This document shows, piece after piece, positions 47,870 through 64,000 of a DNA stretch of 64,000 nucleotides (positions are counted from its first letter, which is position 1; each line of letters begins with the position of its first letter). Made by a program: the position numbers and the translations under genes. Under the pieces are notes generated by a model. The model searched no databases and was not told the origin of the DNA. It worked only from the letters and a program-made list of their open reading frames with translations. This DNA comes from Cyprinodon diabolis. Its lineage: Eukaryota > Chordata > Actinopteri > Cyprinodontiformes > Cyprinodontidae. Location: contig CM060068.1 in assembly GCA_030533445.1 (NCBI GenBank), forward strand, positions 17,203,479 to 17,267,478. Direction: 5' to 3'.

Positions 47870-48073
47870 CACTGTCCCCTACAGTGGCATACGCTTTTTT
47901 TTTTCCCTGCTGCCCCCGGCTACACCCAGATAACTGGAAATGCATAGACGTCCTCCGGTTGGTCGAGCGGTACTATTCTCCGATTATCGCTTAATCGGTA
48001 ATATTCTGGCTATCCCTTAGCCTGGCTATCGCTTAGCCTCTCAATACCTTTTCCTCACTGTTTCCCTACAGTG
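47870..48073 (-). promoter_or_regulatory. Twin hairpins, candidate packaging/dimerisation signal
   Basis: CACTGT-CCCCT-ACAGTG at 47870-47886 and CACTGT-TTCCCT-ACAGTG at 48056-48073 are two copies of one stem-loop. The sense loops read AGGGG and AGGGAA, both flanked by conserved CCTC and GGCA. Paired identical leader hairpins are typical of retroviral packaging signals. The role is inferred. Confidence 0.45.
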
Positions 48074-48369
48074 GCACAATACCTTTTACCTTAAGACTAC
48101 TTAAGCCTTCTCGTGGAGCACCCTGACTACCTTAGTCACTGATACCCTCACGTAACACGCGTACACTATTGGTTCCGGATTTTATGGCTTCCACAGACTA
48201 TGTCAAAACGCTTTGACCAATCTGTCCCTTTACCAATCATCCGCTCAGAACAACACGTGTTAAGCTTAACTTATTCACAAAATAATTCAAACACAAAACA
48301 GATCAAATGCAGAATAATACAAGCATTAATAACAGTTAAAGCTATGCATTCACATATACTCATACATAC

Positions 48370-48371
48370 CT
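48370..48371 (-). promoter_or_regulatory. Candidate major splice donor
   Basis: CCAG|GTATGT on the minus strand; the last exon base is 48370. An alternative donor, AAAG|GTGAGC, has its last exon base at 48558. One of them is expected to supply the leader of env and accessory mRNAs. Confidence 0.4.
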
Positions 48372-48669
48372 GGACCCTTCCTTAGCTTAGTCTGCCTTTA
48401 TATATTCTTATATAAATTCTTATCAAATTTGGAAATTACTTTATTAAATTTGGAAAACTAGGTTCTTTTAGAAAAGCTTTGTGACGCCTGACACCCACAA
48501 GCAGTCGCCGGAGGCTGGTTCCCCACTAATTTAGAAAATTATAACAAATTAGCTCACCTTTAACCGGTGAATTTCTGGGCCCGTTTGGGGGTTCCACGCC
48601 TTCCAGCTGGTGCCTGCAGATCGTCCGACGTCCCCTTTTTGCTTTTCTCCTGGCTGGCTCCGCCAATTC

Positions 48670-49554
48670 TGTCGTTGGAAATCTCCTCAGCGACTTAAAA
48701 TTAGAGCTAAGTTTTTGTAAAAATTCAAAGTCTTTAAAAGGCAGAAAAATTGCAAACAATGATCCAAAAATCAGGCAGAAGCAGCTGAAGTCCAGGTCCA
48801 ATGCAATTTATTGCAACATACAAAGAATCACACACGAGTTGACCGCCGGCGTGCAACTGAACAAATAATGAAAATGGCCCTCTTTTATACATTTCATGGG
48901 GCCTGTTAGCTCCTCCTACAGGCCCCCTCCTTTGTTCACTATTCTAGGTACTTTTTCTTCGGGTAAAACCAATTATTTTTATCTTACCGGTGGTAAATCC
49001 CTTTGACAGCATATTTTTTATATATTTAATCAACAGTCTTTGTTACAGGTCATTGTGACATTTCTTTGCAAATCATGATGACATTTAGTATACTTAAATC
49101 AGAAACTTATGACAGTTTAATCACAAACATGTTGAAACTTATCCTTTCCCTACTTTAAGCCATGTCAGTCTGGCCTAGTATTCCTCTTTGTGTCTCAGTC
49201 AAAGCATCACCCCTTCTGGGATCAGTACTGCACATTATGCCTTGAAAATAACAACTCTATTTATCACAAGTTGTATGGCCAAATTTTGCTGAGCTGGTTA
49301 ACCTTGATATGTCAAATACTTCATTTTTATGAGGGTGCTTTTTCTTATCACTAAGGGCCTTAATCCTGTGCTTTCCAGCAGATGAGTGTGCTTTTCTTCC
49401 TCTTACAGTCAGGTGCAGCAGTTACACACACTCATTGCTCTGTTTTTCTCCTCTTGGCCTACATAAATGTATTCATGAACACAACTCTCTTTAATCATTT
49501 AAAACTTCTAATTCTTGTTTTATTCTAATTATTTATGACAAATAATACACTACA
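48670..49554 (-). repeat. Provirus 5' LTR (885 bp)
   Basis: Same length and, by eye, the same sequence as 35622-36506. It has a TATA box at 48883-48889 and a poly(A) signal at 48807-48812. Transcription should run leftward from about 48860. Confidence 0.95.
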
Positions 49555-49558
49555 TCTT
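49555..49558. other. Target-site duplication TCTT (right copy)
   Basis: Directly follows the LTR's terminal CA and matches 35618-35621. Confidence 0.85.
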
Positions 49559-49990
49559 TATCAGACTATAGTTGACAAATTAAAAAAATACGTAGAGGGT
49601 AGAGCCTCTTCCTGCTCACGTTTCAACGAAAGTCAAATGAGAACTGTTCAATAGTTGTGGCCATGTTCCTTGTGCTTTCTCCAGTTTTGCACAGTTCTGC
49701 CGTCACGCCCTCAAAACCCTGCCTGCTTTGCATCAAAAAATTCAAAACACATCTCTGCGTTGTGAATGGCCAACCAGTTCTAGGGCCTGGGGCATTGAAC
49801 GAGGTTAGACCACTCACAGCCAAAAAATTATTTTGGCTGCTGGCAGGAGGGGCTAGTTTACTAGGCTAATCAACGGTCAGCTGTCAATCAACATTTTTCG
49901 GTCATAGCATCTTTATTCATATGTCGCAGCTAATATACGCATGGTTGAAATGAGAAATAAGAATAATTTACTTTACCATTGAGTTAAGTC

Positions 49991-50736
49991 CCAGGCCGTT
50001 TCTCAATTCACAAGAACGCGAGTACGGACTCGTCAAGTATGTTCTTGAGAAGGACACAGTAAAGTCTGGACTTTGGGAGAATGCAGCATAAATATATGTC
50101 AGTTGGAACAGAAGCGTACTTGTGACATCACTACAGGCTCGGCTCGTCTGAAGCTGCATTTCTCCTCCTGTTATTAATAGTCTCTAGATAATAATAAATT
50201 CCAACTTTTTTCATTTAGTCGGGGAATAATAATGAACACAGTCAGATAAACACAAATCAAATGAACATTTTGCCAAATAAAACAAAAATGTCGCCATTAG
50301 AGCCAGTGGTCCTTCACACACGAAAGAGGGCTGCTGCAGCTGGCTGCGGTTAGCCCTGGCTGCCGCAACCCTCGGAGTTCCGCTGATTGCCGCCGTCCTC
50401 TCAACTTCGGAAATTTTTTTAAATTACACAATAAAATCGGTAAATGGGCCATATAGTGAAGCTTAAAAGTGTAATGTTCTCGCCTCAATTTTATCTTAAA
50501 ACGTACTTTTATTGAACAACAGTAACAGAAAAGAGAGCTTTTGACTTAATGCTTTGTGCTCTGTGAGCGCTCCACTGAAAGCTGCTGCTGAAGCAGTGCA
50601 TGCTGGGACAGTTATCAATCTCAAGAACAGACTAGTCTGCTCTGATGCATACTCGGTAAATAGGGAGGGGCAAGAACAACATCCAAGGACTTTGTCCATT
50701 CTCGGTCTGCTGTTGTGAATTGGAACAGTACTAGGG
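49991..50736. mobile_element. Possible DNA transposon with inverted ends
   Basis: The left end has CGTTTCTCAATTCACAAGAA and the right end, reverse-complemented, has TACTGTTCCAATTCACAACA, sharing an exact CAATTCACAA in inverted orientation about 700 bp apart. No target duplication was confirmed and there is no transposase. Confidence 0.35.
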
Positions 50737-50814
50737 CTGAGGCTGATGACATATCAGGAGTACATAAGCACATGAAAGTGCACAAGTACACATATAGAGA
50801 AACAGCACCAGTGT

Positions 50815-51048
50815 TCACGGGATGGATGTCTGTATCTTTGGCAGGCACAGAACTAACAGAACTGGCAGAGTTACGAGGCAAGGCTCAAACACGTACGGCT
50901 GTAAGCCTTCTACACCAAACGAAGCTTCTGCTGCCCTGGCGTCCTCTTCCACAACATCTTTGTCCCCGCTTTCCTCCTCTGAATAAAAAATGTATGATGG
51001 AGGAGACTCATCCACCACCTCCGACAAAAAACTCTCCTCCACTTGCAT
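50815..51048 (-). pseudogene. Fragment resembling N-terminus of a transposon-associated P2X7-like-domain protein
   Basis: The minus strand reads MQVEESFLSEVVDESPPS, an acidic stretch, and then GVEGLQPYVFEPC before losing sense. The LQPY-FEP block in an acidic context recalls short proteins linked to some fish DNA transposons. The downstream Cys-rich domain is absent. The similarity is from memory and short, so the call is weak. Confidence 0.25.
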
Positions 51049-57984
<6,936 letters not shown>

Positions 57985-58071
57985 AGCTGTTTCTTGAAGT
58001 ATCATTTCTCCAACTGTTCTCCTGACTCGACGCCGTTGCTGCTGTTGGTTAGCCACCCGCTGCCGTTAACA

Positions 58072-59208
58072 ATGTCAACCTCCAAGTTCCACATCTGGTG
58101 TATCCTCCTCTGGACTGTCCTCTCCACTCTACACCGACCTGGGGCTGGTCTGTTCCAGTATTCGGCTGCTGATCTCCTCCTGCTCCGCGGGCTTCTGTCT
58201 TCGCGTCCACCGCCAGTTCTCCAGCTACACCCGGAGATCGTGCTCCTTCCCCGCCGGATATACATCCACCGCGGATCCCGTCGGAATTTCCACATCGATG
58301 ACTCCAATGCAATACCATCATTCTGGTCCACTTCACGCCGCTCTCGCCGATATCCCGGGCGGACCGCTGACTTCAGTTCGCTTGCTAGCCTGGCTAAGGC
58401 AGCAAGCCCCGCCTCCGGTCATATCAACTCTCCCGTCAACTTTGGACTCCTGAATATCCGCTCTCTCACGAACAAGGGTCAGCTCATCGAGGATCTCATC
58501 AATGACCGTAAGCTGGACTTCTTCTGCCTCACGGAGACGTGGCAACAACCTAAAGACTTCTCCCAGCTCAACGCCTCCTCTCCACCTGGGTTTGTTTACC
58601 ACTCTCTTCCTCGTGTTTCCGGCTGCGGGGGAGGTCTCGCGTTACTTCATCGCGAGAAGTGGAAGTTGTTGCCTATTTCTATTCCAGTTTTCCGCTCTAT
58701 GGAATGCTTTGCATTTGAACTGCCTGCTCCTACTCCAATATTTATTTCCATAGTCTACCGTCCCCCCAAACCACATAGTGAGTTTTTAAATGAATTATCC
58801 ATACTACTTACTCATCTGACTACTCTCTCTCCTAATGTCATTCTCCTAGGTGATTTCAATATTCATATGGACAATGTAAACCTTTCACTCACCAGAGACT
58901 TTTCCTCCTGCCTGGACAGTTCTGGATTTCATCAGTATGTTGATTTTCCCACCCATATAAAAGGACATTCGCTGGACTTGATTTGCTGCTCTGGTTTAAT
59001 CCCATCTAACTGTTCTGCTGATGATGTCCATATTTCAGATCACTTTCTTCTATCCTTCAACGTTTCCCTGTCTCTCTCCATAATCAAGCCTGTCCGCCAG
59101 ATTTCCTTCCGCAATATTAAGAACATAAACACAGACATTTTATCCTCCCACATTGACAATATCCCGAACCCTGCTCTTTCCTCTCCAGACCACCCACAAA
59201 CTAGTTAA
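58072..59208 (+). pseudogene. LINE ORF2 N-terminal part: endonuclease
   Basis: From the ATG at 58072 the frame is open for 378 codons. After a GC-rich, Arg-rich lead region it has LLNIRSLTNKGQLIEDL, LTETWQQ, SGCGGGLAL, YRPPKPHSEF, GDFNIHMDN, HSLDLICC and SDHFLLSF, the full AP-endonuclease motif series. It stops at TAA (59206-59208) inside the fusion point, so there is no RT. Codon use is GC-rich compared with the L2 copy, consistent with a different source element. Confidence 0.7.
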
Positions 59209-59210
59209 AA

Positions 59211-59618
59211 GTAGTTAAAAGCCTTCAGCTGATCCAAAATGCTGCAGCCAGAGTTCTGATGAAAATTAAAAAGAGAGATCACATCTCTCCTATCCTGGCT
59301 TCTCTTCATTGGCTTCCTGTTAAATCAAGAATTGAATTTAAAATCCTCCTTCTCACATATAAAGCCTTAAATGGCCAAGCTCCATCTTATATCACAGATC
59401 TGATTGTTCCTTATGTTCCTAACAGAGCACTTCGCTCTCAATCTGCAGGTTTACTAGTGGTTCCTAGAATTTCTAAAAATAGAATGGGAGGCAGATCTTT
59501 TAGTTATCAGGCTCCTCTCCTGTGGAACCAACTACCAATTTTAGTCCGTGAGGCAGACACCCTGTCTACTTTTAAGGCTTGGCTTAAAACTTTCCTTTTT
59601 GATAAAGCTTATAGTTAG
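59211..59618 (+). pseudogene. L2 ORF2 C-terminal fragment in the chimera
   Basis: The frame reads VVKSLQLIQNAAARVL, RDHISPILASLHWLPVKSR and LLWNQLP, ending FLFDKAYS, close to the L2 copy at 32862-33265. It is out of frame with the upstream endonuclease ORF. Confidence 0.85.
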
Positions 59619-60325
59619 GGTGGCTCAGGTTATCCTGAGCTATCTCTATAGTTATTCTGCTATAGGCTTAGACTTCTGGAGGACATAGGGACCCCCATTT
59701 CATCATTCTGCTTCATTCTCTCTCTGTTCTCCTATTCTGCAGAATCTGTTTGTTCAATCTCTAACGTTCTGCTCTTTCCTCAGAGTAGCTTTGCCTCGTC
59801 TGTTCTTGTTTGGCTGTGACGTCATCCTGGAAAGAAACATCAGCTGTGCTGCTTCCATCAACACCCTTGTTTATAGATGTTGGAGATCGGCCTGTTTTCC
59901 AGTGTGGTCCTGTGACTGGGTGGATGTGCTCTCTTCGTCCTCTGGCATGGGAGCTGGCTCGGAGCTCGTCTGCCTGGCTGTGTGTTTCCTGGACGGGGCC
60001 GCCTTTTACAGCTGCTTTTTGTGTCTCTGCTTCCGTCTCCTTGAACCCCAGTCGGCCTCGGCAGATGGCCGCTCACACTGAGCCTGGTTCTGCTGGAGGT
60101 TTCTTCCTGTTAAAAGGGAGTTTTTCCTCTCCACTGTCGCTACAATGCATGCTTAGTCTGAGGGATTGTATTTGAGTCAATGAGTCGATGCAATCAACTG
60201 GTTTTCCTTAGATATAAAACTTTGTATCAATTTGACTGTATGGTCTGGTTGAAGTGTTAAGTGCCTTAAGATGACATGTGTTGTGAATTTGGCACTATAT
60301 AAATAAAATGAATTGAATTGAATTG

Positions 60326-62384
60326 AATGGAATTAAATGGAACATCATTTGGATTTCCTAAATCACAATCACATAAAAGTGGCAGAATGCTTCCCCCTGG
60401 TGTTGATGTACTAAATAACTTTTGATGGTTGTAGTGAAATAAAGATTATGATAATAGACACAGACCTCTATTCAGATCTATGATCGTTCTTGATACTTGC
60501 AAAGAATTTTATTATGTCATCTGGGGCAGTGCTTACTGGCTTTTTACGTCACTGAAAAAAGCAGCTTTAATTTCCCAAATACATCATCTCCTTCTCCATT
60601 TCTCATACCCACCTACACACACCACCAACAGTAATACTGAAAGAGTCCTTTACATTGTACACATTTTCTCAAGTATTGCATGGGTTCAAAGTTAACCAAT
60701 CCAATTAGTCATTTCTGTGAGTAAGCAATGTACACAAATGGTAACATGGTACTGAAATACAGCCCCCTTTTATTGTAATCACTTACACATGTGGTTTTCC
60801 GGCTACGACATGCCTCTAGTAATGCCGGCTTAGGTTTTCTGTTAGTCGGTCAAAATAAGATTTATAAAAGTGCATTCAGAGCTACTGTATTTATGTGTCT
60901 TTCCATGTATAAAGTGTCACGCCTCAATGTTTCTGCTCTAAGAAATAACATTTTGAAAAAAATATAATACCTGTTTCTGTAGTTATGCTTTAACTCATAC
61001 AAGTTAGTACTGTTTTTTTAATCTTTATAATATATTTGATACCTTTAATGAAAATATATAACATAAAGTTTTGATCTTCTCAAAGTGTGAATAATGAAGT
61101 TATCACAAAGACATATTAGATTTTTGTAAAAAATGTGTCTCATACATCTCAAGCCAAGAACATAATAGTCTTTTCTAATGCACTTGTTCTTTTAGATCTA
61201 TTTCTTCGAAGTTGCAGATAAGACAATCATATGTAGGGTGATACAATCAAAACAGGAGCGCTTGTCAGAAAATGCAGCAAACCCAGACTGGAAAATGTCT
61301 TGCTCAGAGCAGAGAAGATATCATTAAATCTTCAAGTAAGATGTTTGCCTCTTTTCCCACAAACAGTTTTCAGTTTCACAAACACATGCAATTGCTAATA
61401 ACTGGCCCCAAGACCCTTTTACCTCAAAAAGCCCACTGCACAAACGCCCACAAGGTTTGGTTATTGCATGACTTTGTGGTAAATTGTCACATCCTCACAT
61501 CTGAAACTACAAATTCCCCTGCAAGACATGTACAGGAGTTGAAAAGGGTTAGATAGTAGACTTTGAAATGTTCTGACAAAAAAGAAAAAGTTTTATTGCA
61601 AAGATTCTAAAGAGAATAATAGCCTGGGTGCCGCTTTTAAGGAGTTTTGGATTAAATGTGTAATTCCCTGACTAATGCTGACAGAGGGCACTAGCGGTTC
61701 ATCAAAAACTCCCATATGTGAACTGGACAGATCCTAAGTAGCAGAAAACAGCACATAACAATAAAAGGAAGATATAGATTTGTGTTTTTGGTAGAAAAAA
61801 GAAATAATAGACAAGATACAACACACCTCTAAGAGTTTTGGCACTTTCACCCAAGGACTGTGAACTATGCTTGTTAAAAAAAATCAAAATAACTTGTAAA
61901 CTGTTAAAACCTCATGCTAATGATTCTTTACCAAAAATCTCTGAAAGAAAAAAATACAATCAAAAGACAACAATAAAATAAAAAAGGCCTTCACAAAAAC
62001 AGAGTGAAAGTCATGTCATGTTCTTGTGTATTTATATGGTACACCTCCTCATCTCATGAGCTGGATCTGTTGTTGCACCCCAAATGTTTATTAAAGACTT
62101 TAGTTAAATTAAAAAAATATAATTAAATTCTCACCCTACACGGTTCAGAATCAATACAATATATATTTTGATAAGGCAGCAAATAGATTCTAACCTAAAT
62201 CAACTTCATCCACCTCAATAATCTCCTATATATATATATACAAATACTGTACACACGTGTACATTTTCTTTTTAGGATATATTGGAAAGTTGGTAACAAC
62301 AGCACCCTTTTGATCCAAGTCACTCAGTCAGAAAACCAGATAAACAAGATTAAACTCATTTAACTTTCAATTTAAAGAAACACT
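60326..62384. other. Intergenic DNA, no gene recognised
   Basis: AT-rich sequence with short uninformative frames only. A small TA run lies near 62227-62240. Confidence 0.6.
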
Positions 62385-62715
62385 GTGTAACTTTTAATGA
62401 CTAGAGGTGCTATATGTAACTGCAGGTTTAGCATTCCCCAAAGCAACTGGCGATACTGCCCTGTTGCAAAATTAAACACTCCCTTTGCGTTTGCGTGGAA
62501 TCTACTGGCGGACCACTTTGGACCAGCAGATTGAGAAGTCATGGAGTTACTTGTAAAGACAAGGCTGCATTCACCCTTCTAGAATAAATTCTAAATCAGA
62601 AAACCAGAGATATATCTGACCAGGTCAATGTCATATGTTTTGTTGCTTAATGACAACCTTTTAGGGTTAGCACTTGTATTTAAGGGGAGCTCAGACTACT
62701 GTGAAGTGGTGCTCT
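62385..62715 (+). repeat. Dispersed repeat copy B (unnamed family)
   Basis: Pairs with the reverse complement of 17700-18060. It begins near CACTGTGTAACTTTTAATGA and runs through GTTAGCACTTGTATTTAAGG to GGAGCTCAGACT. The copies have diverged substantially, so the family is old. Confidence 0.7.
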
Positions 62716-63529
62716 GGGTTGGATGTACCATTCAGCGAAGGATGTGACCCCTCAAGTTAAATAAATACATTTTTGAGAAATGCAGCTTACATGGGTACAT
62801 TCAAGTTGAAGTTCAGATCTTAAAAAAAAGAGAGATAAAAATCCTCTTGAATGGAATAAATATTATGTGTAGACATCTTATTCCATCTAAGAACATCCTA
62901 TTATGTTTTAGAAAATAACACTTCTTGAGACCTGCCTGGTTTTTAAGTTGCCCCCGATATGTCCAGCCACATTTACTGTTGCAGGAACATCTAGTCCATT
63001 ATTTCTTTATTTTTTGTGCATGTTGGTTCATTTCTCTTGCACAACCATAACCAAGTGCAACTGCAAGTGAAACATTTAGTGAATTAGACAGAGTAAAGTC
63101 AACAGACTATTTAATTTATTCTCTTAATGCATGTAGAACCTTGAGCTGTGAAATTACAGAACAGAAAAAAAATGTCTTAGAGAGTCTTGAGGAACATCAA
63201 GAGACCACATTTGCCTACAGTGTCTTCACTACTCCCCTCGTTCCTTCTCTCATGTCTGCTGTTTGTTGTTGCGCTTCTGTGCACCAAGATGTGTAAGCTA
63301 ATGTTTTGTGCAGGGGCTCCTTGTGTACGCATTTACAGACATCAGTCACCTTTTCTTCACCTTACAAGAAAGTTTTAAAGGTATGAATTCTCACTTTGCT
63401 GTTTTCTACATCACAGTGTAATTACAAGAAGCTATGCTTTATGAACTTCTGGATTTGTTATTGTTTATGCACACTATATTCATTAACATGAGTTCAGTAT
63501 CCCACATGAGTTGCCAGTGGCATTAGGAT
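62716..63529. other. Intergenic DNA, no gene recognised
   Basis: AT-rich, with no coding or repeat signal that I can support. Confidence 0.55.
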
Positions 63530-63755
63530 AAACTGAAGTGTTACTGTAAATAAAGTACCTTACAAATATACTTGCACCACATTGATATACTACATCTATG
63601 CACACACTTAAACCTAAGGGAAATTTAAAGTCACCAATTGACCTATGCACATGTGCACAGGGAAAACATAAAGTATCCATGCAAAAAGATCTTAGACTTG
63701 GAATCAAAAACAGGACCTTGTTGCAGTGCAGTGCTACAAACTGTGTCAACTGAGT
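63530..63755 (-). mobile_element. Decayed tRNA-derived SINE
   Basis: The reverse complement contains, in order, TAGCACTGCACTGCAACAAG, GTCCTGTTTTTGATTCC (a B-box-like block), TTTTGCATGG, TTTTCCCTGTGCACATGTG and AATTGGTGACTTTAAATT. This matches the order of a widespread fish tRNA-SINE (head, GGTCCTGGGTTCGATTCC, CATGTTCTCCCTGTG, TTAATTGG...CTCTAAATT) as I recall it. Many substitutions show age. Confidence 0.55.
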
Positions 63756-64000
63756 CCTCTTGTTAATAGAGAAACTATTCAAAATGCACTCTCAGCATGT
63801 TTCATTAAATATTTTTAAAGAATATATTTAAAAATATAATTTTCAGTTAGAGTAAAGGAATATGTATTTTAAATGGTTTGGAGAAAAATCCTGTCTGGCA
63901 CATAATTTAAATGCAATAGCTAAATGCAATAGCTAAAGGCCATGGTATGAGTGATGTAATCACTATAAAATGTTGAATCTGATTGGTCACAGTGTTTATG

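Larger units (their letters stand above)
47216..48669 (-). other. Provirus 5' leader between LTR and gag
   Basis: An unusually long (1.45 kb) untranslated leader. It contains two good splice-donor candidates on the minus strand (AAAG|GTGAGC at 48558 and CCAG|GTATGT at 48370), two related hairpins (47870-47886 and 48056-48073) and very AT-rich sequence nearer gag. The bases after the LTR (GAAT, then TGGCGGAGCCAGCC) could be a primer-binding site, but I could not match them to a tRNA. Confidence 0.65.
35622..49554 (-). mobile_element. Apparently intact endogenous retrovirus (gamma/epsilon-like), 13.9 kb
   Basis: A complete provirus on the minus strand: 5' LTR 48670-49554, leader, gag, pol, env, an accessory ORF, polypurine tract and 3' LTR 35622-36506. 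The bases TCTT flank both outer edges (35618-35621 and 49555-49558), a 4-bp target duplication. The two LTRs are the same length and I saw no difference reading them side by side, which implies a very recent insertion. Gag and Pol share a frame separated by a single UAG, and Env has CX6CC, both typical of gamma- and epsilonretroviruses. An extra gene after env points to a complex fish retrovirus. All four main ORFs are open. Confidence 0.93.
57985..60325 (+). mobile_element. Chimeric LINE: endonuclease part fused to an L2 3' end
   Basis: The left part (to about 59205) encodes an endonuclease of a LINE different from the one at 30 kb. The right part (from about 59205) is nearly the same as 32853-33985 of that L2, including the last 125 codons of ORF2, the 3' UTR and the ATTGAATTGA tail. 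The two meet at CCACAAACT, which is present at the equivalent point in the L2 copy, followed by a small duplication of AGTTAAAA. The whole RT domain is missing. Confidence 0.75.

Noticed and set aside
48640..48669. A named primer-binding site and tRNA primer
   Set aside because: TGGCGGAGCCAGCC follows the LTR after 4 nt, but I could not match it to a specific tRNA 3' end.

Overview
The window looks like AT-rich teleost fish nuclear DNA. It carries exons of a vertebrate Ikaros-family gene, L2-type LINEs ending in a GAATTGAATTG tail, Tc1 and hAT remnants, and a fish-type endogenous retrovirus. No rRNA gene, tRNA gene or CRISPR array was seen, and the species cannot be named from the sequence.

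About 1-24.7 kb, minus strand: a Helios-like Ikaros zinc-finger gene (ikzf2-like), read right to left. Seven coding exons have consensus splice sites and all six junctions are phase 1: start exon 22460-22506, then 15408-15509, 11141-11332, 8477-8644 (fingers 2 and 3), 4423-4551 (finger 4), 1060-1191, and a final exon running off the left edge (1-183). A CpG-richer stretch near 24.2-24.7 kb is the likely promoter or first exon. The family's first zinc finger is not visible: the exon before finger 2 stops at the Asn-Gly where finger 1 normally follows, and no finger 1 was found in the next intron. Introns hold a piggyBac-like MITE, an 8-bp-TSD hAT element, Tc1 and hAT relics, and one copy of an unnamed dispersed repeat.

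24.7-35.6 kb: intergenic DNA with a hAT-type element (26237-26706), microsatellites and a 5'-truncated, frameshifted L2 LINE (about 29985-33990).

35622-49554, minus strand: a 13.9 kb provirus. Its two 885-bp LTRs read as identical by eye, TG...CA ends are flanked by the 4-bp duplication TCTT, and it has a perfect polypurine tract, TATA box, poly(A) signal and four open reading frames. Gag (814 codons) and Pol (1550 codons) share a frame and are separated by one UAG, as in gamma- and epsilonretroviruses. Env has a CX6CC motif. A 277-codon ORF of unknown function lies between env and the 3' LTR, the accessory-gene position of complex fish retroviruses. Pol has an extra region of about 150 residues between protease and reverse transcriptase with two H-x-T motifs, suggesting a 2H-phosphoesterase-like domain. 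This provirus is the most notable content of the window.

49.6-64 kb: intergenic repeats, including simple repeats, a possible DNA-transposon fragment, a chimeric LINE (about 58000-60325) whose endonuclease part is joined to an L2 3' end at a short microhomology, a second copy of the dispersed repeat (62385-62715) and a decayed tRNA-SINE (about 63530-63755). No cellular gene was recognised to the right of 25.6 kb.
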